Source: Desulfosporosinus sp. OT (GTDB taxonomy: Bacteria; Bacillota; Desulfitobacteriia; Desulfitobacteriales; Desulfitobacteriaceae). From it: a stretch of DNA of 38,986 bases. The stretch lies in contig NZ_AGAF01000014.1 of the NCBI RefSeq assembly GCF_000224515.1, positions 1-38,986 on the forward strand, read 5' to 3'. The notes beneath the pieces were generated by a model. That model did no database searches, was not told the origin of the DNA, and was given only the letters and a program-made list of their open reading frames with translations. Made by a program: the position numbers and the translations under genes. Shown here piece by piece: positions 1-9,311 of this stretch. Position 1 is the first letter of the stretch. Each line of letters begins with the position of its first letter.

Positions 1-136
1 CGTACCCCGGCACACCCGGCAAAATCTCAAAATCATACAGATGATAGCTTTTCCAATGCTTGTAAAATGATGTGAAGCTGTTTGAACGTAATATCTACAG
101 GAGTAATAACTCATCTCCAGGCTGTGTGGCGAAACA

Positions 137-349
137 TTAACGATAGGGCCTTTTATTATTGGTCAATCCCACCAGATAGTCAATACTGGTTTTATAGAAT
201 TCAGCAAGTTTAATAAGCGAGGAACTAGGAATATCCAGAATACCGCTTTCATATCTGGAATAGGTTGTTTGGCTTACCTTCAGCAAGGTGGCAAGCTCTT
301 GCTGAGTCAAATCCTTGTCCTCTCGTAAATCACGCAATCGTTGGTACAT
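137..349 (-). CDS. Xre/Cro-type HTH transcriptional regulator
   Basis: This is a 70-aa single-domain helix-turn-helix protein. The recognition unit is visible as LTQQELATLLKVSQTTYSRYE (written here in two parts: LTQQELATLL then KVSQTTYSRYE), followed by the usual Xre ending with SIDYLVGLTN. It has no sensor or dimerisation extension, so it resembles short phage-type or toxin-antitoxin-type repressors. I chose ATG at 349 because GGGGTGA lies 5 bases upstream; a GTG at 358 in the same frame has no ribosome binding site. It is divergent from the small plus-strand gene at 457, and the gap between them holds two matching inverted repeats, so autoregulation and control of the neighbour are likely (inference). 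Confidence 0.85.
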   Translation of the reverse strand: MYQRLRDLREDKDLTQQELATLLKVSQTTYSRYESGILDIPSSSLIKLAEFYKTSIDYLVGLTNNKRPYR

Positions 350-376
350 GATGCTCACCCCAACACTATTTTATAG

Positions 377-418
377 TATGCGATAATTGCATATTGATTA
401 TTATGCGAAAAACGCATA
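377..418. promoter_or_regulatory. Paired operator boxes, TATGC-N7-GCATA
   Basis: Two inverted repeats of identical form lie in the divergent intergenic region: TATGC-gataatt-GCATA at 377-393 and TATGC-gaaaaac-GCATA at 402-418. The second extends to a perfect TTATGCG/CGCATAA palindrome (401-419). Their centres are 25 bp apart. The position between an Xre gene and a divergent small gene makes them the obvious binding sites for the Xre protein; binding itself is inference. Confidence 0.7.
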
Positions 419-456
419 AAATAGTGAGTGTAAACCACTATTTGAGGTGAAGAACA

Positions 457-630
457 TTGGTAAATTATAAAAAAATGTATAGTATACTCTTCAACAAAAT
501 GACAGATATCATTGAAGAGATTCAACAGATACAGCGCCAAACTGAAGAAATGTACTTAAATAGTAAAGACAGTGAATTTGTTCTTCTGAAGTCAGGCCAG
601 GATTCAGACCGCCCTGGAAAGCAAGAATAA
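457..630 (+). CDS. Small hypothetical protein (57 aa), predicted coiled coil
   Basis: An open frame starts at TTG 457, six bases after a good GAGGTGA ribosome binding site, and ends at TAA 628-630. The product has a lysine/tyrosine-rich start, then an amphipathic stretch containing NKMTDIIEEIQQIQRQTEEM with heptad-like spacing, and a polar tail. I do not recognise a named family. It is transcribed divergently from the Xre gene with the paired operators in between, so it is probably the target of that regulator. It could equally start at ATG 475, but the ribosome binding site favours TTG. Confidence 0.6.
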   Translation: MVNYKKMYSILFNKMTDIIEEIQQIQRQTEEMYLNSKDSEFVLLKSGQDSDRPGKQE

Positions 631-724
631 TTAGTGTTAAATAGCCCCCACCTAGCTTAGATGAGAGCTATAACTATTCGACCTCTTCATGGCTATGGTA
701 ATCCCTGCGCAATAACAGCAGAAA

Positions 725-2442
725 TCAAACTTTAACCGTCTTCTTCAGCACAAACCCCGGCAGAGGCTCCTTCATCTTCCAGACAATACTAATGGGTGCT
801 GATCCATAATGGCTTTGAAAATCGGCAAAACCAAGACAAGTATATGGAGAGGTAAAAGCTCCCTCTTGCTTATACTCTCTCACAAAAAACAACACATTCC
901 CATCACTGGCTGCTTGGTTAAGATACCTCTGCCCTGTCAAGGATTCCACCGTCGTGCGGCTTTGGGACTGCCAATGAAACAGCTCTTCATTGATGGAATA
1001 ATCCTGATACATGGTTGACAGAGAATAGTCCTTTTCCGACTTATTCAAGGTCACGAAAAAGACATCCAGCTTCTTCTCAGCCAGGTAGAGAACTCCTTCC
1101 CGGAAAGAGCTCCTCTTTTGTTCTGAATGTTTGCCCAAAGCCACCAAAATCTGATCAAAGGTATAGGCACAGTATAAGTCCAGTGAATATTCATCCTCAA
1201 AGCCAATTAAAGGCTTATCCACGAAATCGATCTTGCCAAATTGATAGTCCAGTAAATCCATTAGTTCTTGGTAAAGCCGCGGATCATTAATGGCCCAATA
1301 AATCGCCTCTTCAATTGAAGCAAACCTCTCACCCAGATCACCAAGCCCCTTACCCCATAGAGTATAGTGAACCATAGTTAGCATTGTCCGTTCCACAGTG
1401 GTTAAAGAATGCAATAAAGAACCTTTGCTCAAAAGAATCAGCGGTATGATCTTCTGCATAAAACCAATCCAGCGTCTGGAATTTATAAAAGATAATCTTC
1501 CAAGCGCAGAGGCGAGCAATCGTTCCCGCTCGGCATCTGCCTCATATTCCTTCAGTAAACCAGCTTGAGCCGCCAGCCCCACAACCGTCACTTTTTTACT
1601 GTAGACGTCTTGGGGTGTCACATGATAACTCTCAAAAAACTCCCTGACCTTTAGCTCCTGTTTAGTCTCAATAAGATCATGGAGCTTGCTGATTATATTA
1701 CGCTTAGTATTAATGGCATTGCGAATGTTCTCCAGAATGTAGTCCTGGGCTTGCTTTTCCAATTGGATAGAGCAGCCTCTGGGCACATTGGAAAAGCCCG
1801 TCTTAATTTCCTGCTCAATGGTTTTTCGAGACCTGGATAACAAGGCTTTAAAACGGTCTTCAAAGGAATACTTCTGGTGTGCTTGTCCCACAAAGTCCAA
1901 GACCGTCAGGGCTTCTTTTCCCTCACAGAGTCTTAGCCCCCGGCCTAACTGCTGCAAAAAGACAGTTAAGCTTTCCGTGGGCCGCAGAAAAAGAACCGTA
2001 TTCACTTCAGGAATATCAATTCCTTCATTATATATATCCACCACAAAAACAAAGGTGATTTCCTTCGTGACCAGACGCCGCTTCACATTATCCCTCACAA
2101 CGCTCTCTGATTCCGCCACCAGAAATTCTGAAGGAATCCCCGCTTTATTAAAAACCTGAGCCATAAATTCAGCATGCCTTTTATTTAAGCAAAAACCAAT
2201 TCCGATGATCTCCCCATGTTCCAGACAATAATTTTCCAGAGCGCTGATAATATAACCAACTCGTTTTTCAGCAATGGCTTTTTCAATCACATAAAGATTC
2301 TCCAGTTCCCGCTCATCGTAATTTCCCGCTCCCAGTGAACCTGACTAAGGTCAACATTATCCGTTACCCCAAAATAATGAAAATGACTGAGCAATTTCCG
2401 TTCAATAGCTTCCCATAAGCGGATTTCGGCAGCAACTCTGCC
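725..2442 (-). pseudogene. DUF3427-type SF2 helicase, 3' remnant with frameshift
   Basis: The readable 521-aa frame (725-2290) is the helicase C-terminal half. It has the motif V/VI region with NEGIDIPEVNTVLF and QQLGRGLRLCEGK, followed by the DUF3427 C-terminus seen in DEAD/DEAH helicases that carry a phospholipase-D-like nuclease. Translating upstream shows that the true protein continues as VAAEIRLWEAIERKLL and YFGVTDNVDLSQVHWER in another frame. The two frames join at a G run near 2325-2327 if one G is restored. Homology stops at GGR/VAAEI, directly after a stop codon at 2443-2445. The PLD, Walker A and DEAH parts are absent from the window. The gene is therefore a truncated relic, probably cut when the neighbouring operon arrived. 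Confidence 0.85.
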
Positions 2443-2483
2443 CTAAAAGATGAATAGATGTTGTTTATTTGATTTATAATTGT

Positions 2484-5441
2484 TCAGATAATACGTTCAG
2501 CAGTCACGCCGCCACTTCTATCAACCAACAGAAAGATTTTAGACTGAACCCCTTCATTTTCGAGCTTTCTCTGAAAGAATTTTGCTTGGATCGAATCGTG
2601 AGTACTCATCATCACTTGATAGTCAAATTCAATAATATAATCTCTTAACACATCAAAAACCGACGAGGCATGCACAAGATCATGGTGTTGAGTCGGATCA
2701 TCCAAAAGTAAAGCTTTCCATGGCGTCCATTGATATCTATTAGCCATTGCCAACATAAAAGTTAATTGCAAATCTGTAAGTTGAGCTTCACTGGCTATAT
2801 GGGCAATATCAGTATTTTTATCATGAATAAGTGCTGAAGTTTTGGCTGTAAGCTTATTTCTTGAAATTTTATTACTTAATAACGGAGCATTCGCTATTAA
2901 GGGGTTAATGACAATTCTTTTAAGCAATCCTTTCCAAGGTTCATTAATGGCATCGAGTTCCTCATGAATTTTTTCAGACTCTAACATTACGTTATCAAGA
3001 AAAATCTTTACAGCCTTCCCTTTTTCTATAGCATTTTGCAAAATGATTTTTTTTTGACATACTGAGGTTTTTAAAATCTCAATATATTCCTCTTCGCTCA
3101 CATCATTTATTCGCTTTTTCACTTCATTATTAACTTCTTCAAACTTTTCGGCAGCACGCCAATTGGCTAGATCTTGCTCGATTTTATTCGAACTGGTGCT
3201 TGCTTTTTCTAATTCGTCAGTAGATTTTTTAAGGACCTCAAGTTTAAGTTCTAAAGCTTCTTGGTTTGGCTTCCCTTCCAGCCCTGCTTGTTCCCATTCA
3301 GCGAGAATACCATCTTGACTGCCTTTGATCTTAGAAATCCCATCATTCTCAAGTAAGCAGAAATCCTGATATTTTTTAAGTTCTGCTTCGTTTCTTAATA
3401 ATGCAGCTTCAAAATCATTGTTTTTATTAATCATTTCTTTTTCTTGGATTGATTTGCTGGAAAGATTATTAATAATTGCATCTCTCTGTTCACTGCGCAA
3501 AGACTCAGTGATGTTTTTGACTTTTAAATTAATGACGTTTATCTCATTTTGCAGTTGGATTATTTTGGAGGCCAAGTGGTTTATGGATCTTTCTTCTTCG
3601 CTTTTTTTCAGATTGGCATTGTCTATTTTATCACTATCCTCATGCGGCTCAAGCTGACTTTTCTTAGTCTCTAAATCTTTAATCGCTGAAGTAATTTGCA
3701 GAACCTGGTCTTCAATATATAAATGTGCTTCCTCAGGGGTCTTGAAACCGGGAAATTGTGGCTGAATACTTTCCGAGATTATCTTTTGATTTTCTTCAAG
3801 TCTGCTTTTTTCGGATATTAAATTGGAGATAGTATCTTGTAGTTTTCGATCCTCCTGACCTAATTTTTCTTTAGCTTCTTCAAGAACAGTTAAAGCCTTT
3901 TTTTCTTCCTCAATAGCATGAGGTATGGCAGGATTTAATTTATTTAGTGAGTTCTCTATTAGTTCAACTAAGTCTTCCGGTTCATAAACAGCTTGACAGA
4001 CTGGGCAGGATTTTTGATTTTCAGCCAAGTTTTTTCTGATAGTGCTGACAGCCTCTTGGATAGCTCCAGAAGCCTCATTGAGTGACTGGAGATTATTCTT
4101 TTTCATTAAATATTTATTTTCCGCCTCGGAAACTTCACGATCCAGGAGTGATTTTGATTCTTGATAGTCATTTTTTTTCTTTTCTAATACAGGCATTTTT
4201 ATTTTCAGAATTTCATTATTGAGATCCAAGAGATTTTGCCATTGCTTTTGAAAATCTCTTTTGATTTCAATCTGATTAAGTAAATTTCTCATTTCTTTTT
4301 TTGAATTTTCAATAAGTTTATGTTGATCTCGAATCCGTTCGTTTTTCTTCAAATATTCAACTGTCGCCTCAGACAATTTTTTTAATTCGCTTAATTCTTT
4401 TTCCTTTTGCTCTAACTCTGACGTTTTAACTTTAAGATGACTCTGTTGTTGGTCTATTTCATCGTACATGGATTTGATAGAATTTAGTTTTGTTATTTCA
4501 CTTTGTAATTTAAACAAATCTACCTTAATGGATTGGATATCATTTTTAGTCTGTTCAATGATTGGACTTAACGTAGTAATTTTTAATGAATGTTCAAAAA
4601 CAACGGTTTGTTTTTCTGTTAACAATTTTAGATTTGAAGAATAAAGCTGTGTACGCTCTTTCAAGGCGTTTAACCGTATATTTAAGTCAATCTTTTTATC
4701 TTTCTCTTGTTTTAAGGATATTCTAGTTTTTTCAAAATAAGAATTTATTTGTGCAAAATTGGGCTCATCCTTATATTCTTCACAGCCGATCAACTTGCTA
4801 ATAAGATGAATTTCTCTAACGATTTCATTTAATGGGGTTAGTGTGGCTTCAGTTGCAAGACTATCTCTTTTGGCAATTAATTCCTCGAATTCAGAAAGTT
4901 TCTTTTGGGCCTCATATGAGTTTTCTGATACAACTGTTTCGGTTTTTCCGATTGCCGCTAAAAGCCCTTGTTTTTTGGAAAGAATATTATGCAACTCTTT
5001 TCCCAGCGGTAGTTTACTTAGGAAATCACCAGCATCCTTGTCATTCTTATCAATAAACCATTGGTTACTGCGCTGTTCAAGAAAATGCGTTAGCCTAAAT
5101 AAATAAGGCAAAGATGATTGATTTTCTATTTCAAACAAATCTCCATAATTGCCATTTCTCTCACAATTCCCGCCTCTTCGATAGCTCACCTGGCAGTATT
5201 TGCCTTCTGAAAAATCCAAGCGTACACCCATTTCTGCCAATCCGTCTCGAATAATCGCGTCAGGAGAACTTATAAGCCGTTTAATTTGACCAGTCAAAGC
5301 TAATTCAATGGCTTCATAAATAGTTGTCTTCCCTGTTCCGTTTGGAGCTAAAATTATTGTAGCACCAGTACCAAAGTCAATTTCAACATTTCCTCCTAAT
5401 CTACGAGCATTATTAATGGTTATTTTTTCTATATGTTTCAT
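2484..5441 (-). CDS. SMC/Rad50-like ATPase of a three-component (ABC-3C/Lamassu-like) system
   Basis: This 985-aa protein has SMC/Rad50 architecture. Walker A (APNGTGKTT) is near residue 33. Long heptad-rich coiled coils fill about residues 170-850 and are broken by a CPVC half zinc hook near residue 478. The C-terminal head carries a signature-like TDLQLTFMLA and a Walker B/D-loop LLLDDPTQHHD near residue 911, followed by an MMSTHD switch motif. The DDP form is typical of RecN/DndD/LmuB-like defence ATPases rather than true chromosomal SMCs. It is the last gene of its operon, starting 3 nt after the 203-aa gene. In Lamassu/DdmABC systems the SMC partner senses DNA and licenses the nuclease; that role here is inferred from gene order and domains. 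Confidence 0.8.
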   Translation of the reverse strand: MKHIEKITINNARRLGGNVEIDFGTGATIILAPNGTGKTTIYEAIELALTGQIKRLISSPDAIIRDGLAEMGVRLDFSEGKYCQVSYRRGGNCERNGNYGDLFEIENQSSLPYLFRLTHFLEQRSNQWFIDKNDKDAGDFLSKLPLGKELHNILSKKQGLLAAIGKTETVVSENSYEAQKKLSEFEELIAKRDSLATEATLTPLNEIVREIHLISKLIGCEEYKDEPNFAQINSYFEKTRISLKQEKDKKIDLNIRLNALKERTQLYSSNLKLLTEKQTVVFEHSLKITTLSPIIEQTKNDIQSIKVDLFKLQSEITKLNSIKSMYDEIDQQQSHLKVKTSELEQKEKELSELKKLSEATVEYLKKNERIRDQHKLIENSKKEMRNLLNQIEIKRDFQKQWQNLLDLNNEILKIKMPVLEKKKNDYQESKSLLDREVSEAENKYLMKKNNLQSLNEASGAIQEAVSTIRKNLAENQKSCPVCQAVYEPEDLVELIENSLNKLNPAIPHAIEEEKKALTVLEEAKEKLGQEDRKLQDTISNLISEKSRLEENQKIISESIQPQFPGFKTPEEAHLYIEDQVLQITSAIKDLETKKSQLEPHEDSDKIDNANLKKSEEERSINHLASKIIQLQNEINVINLKVKNITESLRSEQRDAIINNLSSKSIQEKEMINKNNDFEAALLRNEAELKKYQDFCLLENDGISKIKGSQDGILAEWEQAGLEGKPNQEALELKLEVLKKSTDELEKASTSSNKIEQDLANWRAAEKFEEVNNEVKKRINDVSEEEYIEILKTSVCQKKIILQNAIEKGKAVKIFLDNVMLESEKIHEELDAINEPWKGLLKRIVINPLIANAPLLSNKISRNKLTAKTSALIHDKNTDIAHIASEAQLTDLQLTFMLAMANRYQWTPWKALLLDDPTQHHDLVHASSVFDVLRDYIIEFDYQVMMSTHDSIQAKFFQRKLENEGVQSKIFLLVDRSGGVTAERII

Positions 5442-5444
5442 AAA

Positions 5445-6056
5445 TCAATTCCGCCCTTCAAGAAGTTCGTCAAAAAGCTCACTCCCTGACAACTCAGAAA
5501 AGGCTTTTTTCCATCCTTTTTGCACTTCAGGAGTAAGCCAACTAAATTGAGCAAGAGTTTTGGAAAAAGCCTTCTCCAGCGGGTCTGTACTTTCAGAGGT
5601 ATCTTCACTGCTTATAAATCTTTGTAAAAAAGTTCGGTTAACAAAATCAGAAATCTCTTCATTCGGTAATAGAACATATTTGCGGCAAAACTGTTCGGTC
5701 GATTCAATACGTAGACATTCTTGGGCGCTTATGTCGCGGTTAAATGCTAAAAAGAGATATAGATCCACACTCTCCGGTCCCAATAGATTTTCTTTAACTG
5801 AAGCAATCCAGGTTAAAGCGCTTTTCAGTTCAGCTTTGATTTCGCTTTCACTATCAGCTGCTATTTCTATAAATACTAGTGTTTTCCATGTGTCAACTTC
5901 AATATTCGACCGCTTAATGCGAAAAATCTCCTTGTGATTAAGATTTTCAGTAGAAAATCTCAGCAATTCTTCCGCAAATTCGACTTGATCATTATCAAAC
6001 TCATAGCGATCAGTAATCAAACCGCGAATTTTGTCCTTTATCCCTTCAAATTTCAT
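5445..6056 (-). CDS. Middle component of ABC-three-component system (MC1-like/LmuC-like)
   Basis: This is a 203-aa soluble protein without catalytic motifs. A central block with VDLYLFLAFN, then FCRKYVLLPNEE and DFVNRTFLQRF, resembles what I recall of the 'middle component' family in ABC-3C systems. The C-terminus is acidic and helical. Its ATG overlaps the stop of the upstream effector gene by 4 nt (ATGA) and its stop lies 3 nt before the ATPase gene, so all three are translationally coupled. The likely role is an adaptor that bridges the ATPase head and the nuclease effector. Family assignment is from memory of conserved phrases and gene order, not a search. Confidence 0.6.
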   Translation of the reverse strand: MKFEGIKDKIRGLITDRYEFDNDQVEFAEELLRFSTENLNHKEIFRIKRSNIEVDTWKTLVFIEIAADSESEIKAELKSALTWIASVKENLLGPESVDLYLFLAFNRDISAQECLRIESTEQFCRKYVLLPNEEISDFVNRTFLQRFISSEDTSESTDPLEKAFSKTLAQFSWLTPEVQKGWKKAFSELSGSELFDELLEGRN

Positions 6057-7963
6057 ACCATCACTCCATTAGCTATTTTTTCAACTTCAATCCGAGTATT
6101 ATTCCTACCTCTGTCTAAACTTCCCTGAAGATATTCCCTTATATCTGATATGCTACCGCTTTTTAGTTTTCTTTTAAATTCCCAGCCTTGAGTAATTAAT
6201 AATTTCGGATACCGGGGGTGTGATAATAAGCAACCTTTTGTAAATCCACCGAATATGTCGTCATTAAAAACATAAGCCTCTGGAAGTTCTGACTGTGGGA
6301 TTATTAAAATTTCCCCTGGTTCTTTTTCAAGTAATTTTCCGATACCTTCATCAGCGTCGATTTCCATAATCTTTTTAAACTCTTCGGCAGGACCACTCCA
6401 ATAAGCGAGTCCAATTGAATTCACTTTTAACTGATCTTTTACTGCTTTCCAACTTCTATTTTTATCATCACCTAAACATACAGATACGACCAATAAAAGA
6501 AAAATTGACTCGGCCAATAAAACTGCTGTTCTTAAGCCAACTCGTAACTCGCCAGAGATTGATTTTCCTTCGGCCTGGGGATGAAGCATTTTGGTAAAGA
6601 GCTTTTTTTGTTCTTCTATGTTATTTTCAAGTAAGGGTTTCCAGGTGATCCATCGTTTTTCGACTTCCGTTCTGAGATCACCGTTTGTCATATCTCGGAT
6701 AATATTAAATATAATTGTCTTAATATGTTCGAAGCTGCACTTATACATTTCATTCTGTAGTTCATTGGCAAACTGTTCCTGTTCACCTATTGCAGCAAGC
6801 TCTTTTTTTTCACTATGGGTTGATTGATTCAATCCACCCAAGATCCGTAAATCATCAAGATCGTTTTTTAATAATCCCAGGGTTCCGCCGGTTTTGTTTT
6901 TAATGGCGTTTTCCCAGCTAGGTTTATCAGAACAAATAATACCAAATAAACCTTGAGGGTGCAGTGAAAGGCGCATTAGGCTTTGCGATACACAACAATT
7001 TTCTATACAAGCTCCCTCAATTTTTAACTCACGTGCATTGGGGTTGCCTGAAGTCCATAATGCAGGGACTATAACTGAGGGTCTTTCAATTTCAGTATTA
7101 TCCTTCAAATCATTGATACCTGATATATGCCAAGTTGTTCTATCATTTTGAAACAATGTCCATCTTGCTATATCAGGGAGCAAATATTCTCTTAGTTCAA
7201 ACAATAATTGTCGTGGCCGTATTGCACCGGCAAAAGTTTGATTTTCTTCCATATATGAAAAAATTAATGAACATACTTTATCAACCATTATTGGTTGAAA
7301 TATGTCCTTTTTAAGATCTTCCTTAACATCGTCAATAATTTCGGATTCCAATCTTGTTGACTTTATCTTTAATAACTGCATAAGTTTAAGAATATGATCC
7401 CAATCATTAAATCCGCACCAAGTCCTAAGCCAATTATAGATATTCTGTGTACCATTATCGTTAACGGCTAGATTATCAAGATCTTTTGCAGTGGTAATAC
7501 TTTTATAATGATCTTCGAAAAGAATTCTCAAATGTCGGATTTCAAGTCCTTTTTTTATTTCTATTGAACTTTCTGGAAGTACCAGCCAAAATTCATGTTT
7601 AAAAGCAGCTGAATTAACGTCATTTGAATTTATCCATTTTCCGAGGCTTTCAAGTGACTCATCTAAAGGTGACAAATCTTTAAGTTGGCCTACTCTTAAC
7701 TTTGACCCTTTTCCATATGTATCTCGAGTAATTGCGTCTGAAGAAAAAGGTGTTGTTTGTCTTTTGGCTTGTATATAAATATTGCTGCCATCGTTTTTTT
7801 CAATAACAAAATCATCCCATTTGTCGATATTACCTTGTTCAGCACCTATTGCTAAATGGTGAGGATGCCCTTTTACGAAGAACACTAACATATTAGATAT
7901 TTCTTTTAGGGCAAGGTGTTTCTCATATATCTTTGTTTGATCAAGTCTGAGTTTATTTAACAT
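6053..7963 (-). CDS. Effector of ABC-3C/Lamassu-like system with N-terminal nuclease-like domain
   Basis: This 636-aa protein is the first gene of the operon, preceded by a strong GGAGG 7 nt before ATG 7963. The N-terminal 75 residues contain a conserved acid block (NIDKWDDFVIEK, residues 45-56) followed by a beta-strand ending IYIQAKRQ (62-69). That D...QxK pattern matches the restriction-endonuclease fold of DUF4297/Cap4-type nucleases used as Lamassu LmuA/DdmA effectors. The remaining 550 residues have no motif I recognise and probably contain the ABC-3C C-terminal docking region. An isolated hydrophobic segment (ILLAESIFLLLVVSVCLG-like, near 505-525) is probably buried core rather than membrane. 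I infer a DNA-cleaving effector controlled by the two downstream gene products. Confidence 0.65.
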   Translation of the reverse strand: MLNKLRLDQTKIYEKHLALKEISNMLVFFVKGHPHHLAIGAEQGNIDKWDDFVIEKNDGSNIYIQAKRQTTPFSSDAITRDTYGKGSKLRVGQLKDLSPLDESLESLGKWINSNDVNSAAFKHEFWLVLPESSIEIKKGLEIRHLRILFEDHYKSITTAKDLDNLAVNDNGTQNIYNWLRTWCGFNDWDHILKLMQLLKIKSTRLESEIIDDVKEDLKKDIFQPIMVDKVCSLIFSYMEENQTFAGAIRPRQLLFELREYLLPDIARWTLFQNDRTTWHISGINDLKDNTEIERPSVIVPALWTSGNPNARELKIEGACIENCCVSQSLMRLSLHPQGLFGIICSDKPSWENAIKNKTGGTLGLLKNDLDDLRILGGLNQSTHSEKKELAAIGEQEQFANELQNEMYKCSFEHIKTIIFNIIRDMTNGDLRTEVEKRWITWKPLLENNIEEQKKLFTKMLHPQAEGKSISGELRVGLRTAVLLAESIFLLLVVSVCLGDDKNRSWKAVKDQLKVNSIGLAYWSGPAEEFKKIMEIDADEGIGKLLEKEPGEILIIPQSELPEAYVFNDDIFGGFTKGCLLSHPRYPKLLITQGWEFKRKLKSGSISDIREYLQGSLDRGRNNTRIEVEKIANGVMV

Positions 7964-8373
7964 AAATAGCCTCCAACTTACTGGTTAGTAGTTTTTGCTC
8001 CCTCACTACAACCTTCTCCCAAAAATCGGTCGTTATATTTTGACATTCGCGAAATTCCACTACTTTCCTTCTTTATTGATGCAATCAAGTGAAAATTTAG
8101 TATATAAATAACAAAGTAGCCTTTACTTAAAAAAGCTACTTAAATTAAGTCATATCTAGGAGCCCCGGTCAATTATTCTTTTAACCTTTTCCTCCATCTT
8201 TTTCTGATCCTTTACCCCAGATACACATTTCATTATGCCATTCCGGACACTGCGGATTCGGCAATTGGTCCCTGCTTTGAGGCAAAACGATCAGGTGTTA
8301 ACCAGTCGTAATCTGTGATACCACATACTGTTTCATGAAGGTGAACCCTCAAGATACTATTCGATTTAAACAG
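7964..8373. other. Intergenic region between GIY-YIG gene and three-gene operon
   Basis: These 410 bases have no convincing gene. They should contain the promoter of the three-gene operon and the end of the hsd operon. A 7-bp inverted repeat AAGTAGC/GCTACTT (8114-8141, 14-nt loop) precedes a T-rich stretch on the minus strand and could be a weak terminator for the upstream operon. I could not assign a promoter with a clean -35/-10 pair. A 34-codon frame with a TTG start (8181-8285) has no ribosome binding site and is left unannotated. Confidence 0.5.
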
Positions 8374-9267
8374 TTATTCGCTGCCTTCAATTTCCTTCAG
8401 GCTTCTGCCATCGGAAGTTTTCCAGTCAACGAGTCCGTTTGTGTGTCCGCCGATAACAAACGCTGCTGCATATGACGGACTACGAAACAGAACATCCTCC
8501 TGTAACACACCACTTTCATCGACCGTAGCTTTCCTTCGTCTTTCTTTAATGCCTGGCGGTATGCTCTCGGAATCGATTGTCTCAATGTGGCTGCCTTTGA
8601 GCACCACAAACCCTTCGTTCGTTCTCTTGCATTCAGCTTCAATGACTTGGCCGCTTTTCTTGCTTTTCCGTTTAAAGTGAAGCAACAGATCGTTATCCTC
8701 AGCTATATCCGGCTGGATTGTCGGTTTGTTATCCGCCAATTTCTCGAACACTTTATGTCCCAAAGTTCCCATGACAATCTCGGCGTTGTCGATGAATTCT
8801 TCCAGCTCGCTCTCTTTTTCCTCCGTGATGTTTCCAGAGGTAGGGTCGTTCCCATTCTTAACGATATAGCGCTTCGCTTCGTTCGCCAGAGCACAGAAGC
8901 GGTTTTCAAGGTAGCTGATTTCCGTCGGCCCGAAGGAGTTATTTGAGGTGGTAAATACAACTGCTTCCGTCCAATAGTCCTTGTCCGGATTGCGTTTGTG
9001 TTCCTTCAGGCGATAGAGGATGCCTTCGCCGTTTTTCCTCACGCCAGCCTGACCGATATAAACGACGCTCTCATCGGTTTCATCAGATGTGCCAAATAAG
9101 AAGTACACACCGCTTTGTGACAAATCATCTCGTCCCTTGCATTTATCTATTTCATTGCGCGGGATCTTATAGGCCACGCCGGTCCAGTTGGCGAGGGTGC
9201 ATTTGACACGCCCGCTTGGTGTGCCGTCCATAAGAAACAAATTAATACTTTTGCCGCGTGCCGTCAT
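8374..9267 (-). CDS. GIY-YIG nuclease-family protein with DUF4357
   Basis: This 297-aa protein has a GIY-YIG core: GVYFLFG and VVYIGQAG form the two signature strands (about residues 54-78), Arg/His-rich YRLKEHKR follows, and the glutamate helix is TEISYLENRF (about 113-122). The C-terminal 60 residues (DESGVLQEDVLFRSPSYAAA, with a Trp in LVDWKT) fit DUF4357, a domain often attached to such nucleases near type I restriction genes. I chose ATG 9267, 8 nt after AGAGG; a GTG at 9276 is the alternative. It lies 35-45 nt behind the HNH gene and is the last gene of the hsd-led operon. It may be an accessory nuclease or modification reader of the defence module; its substrate is unknown. Confidence 0.8.
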   Translation of the reverse strand: MTARGKSINLFLMDGTPSGRVKCTLANWTGVAYKIPRNEIDKCKGRDDLSQSGVYFLFGTSDETDESVVYIGQAGVRKNGEGILYRLKEHKRNPDKDYWTEAVVFTTSNNSFGPTEISYLENRFCALANEAKRYIVKNGNDPTSGNITEEKESELEEFIDNAEIVMGTLGHKVFEKLADNKPTIQPDIAEDNDLLLHFKRKSKKSGQVIEAECKRTNEGFVVLKGSHIETIDSESIPPGIKERRRKATVDESGVLQEDVLFRSPSYAAAFVIGGHTNGLVDWKTSDGRSLKEIEGSE

Positions 9268-9311
9268 AGCATACACCTCTTCTATCCTTCTACAAAATGC
9301 ATATAAGTCTG

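Noticed and set aside
1-100. Minus-strand frame reading SFTSFYKHWKSYHLYDFEIL and on off the left edge
   Set aside because: It looks protein-like, but there is a stop just before it, no start codon and no ribosome binding site. It could be the relic of a gene continuing to the left; too little is visible to annotate.
355-540. 61-aa minus-strand frame
   Set aside because: It overlaps the operator boxes and the plus-strand 57-aa gene, has no ribosome binding site and no recognisable family.
8181-8285. 34-aa minus-strand frame ending CPEWHNEMCIWGKGSEKDG
   Set aside because: The end looks protein-like with two cysteines, but the only start is a TTG without a ribosome binding site. Possibly a scrap of a lost gene.
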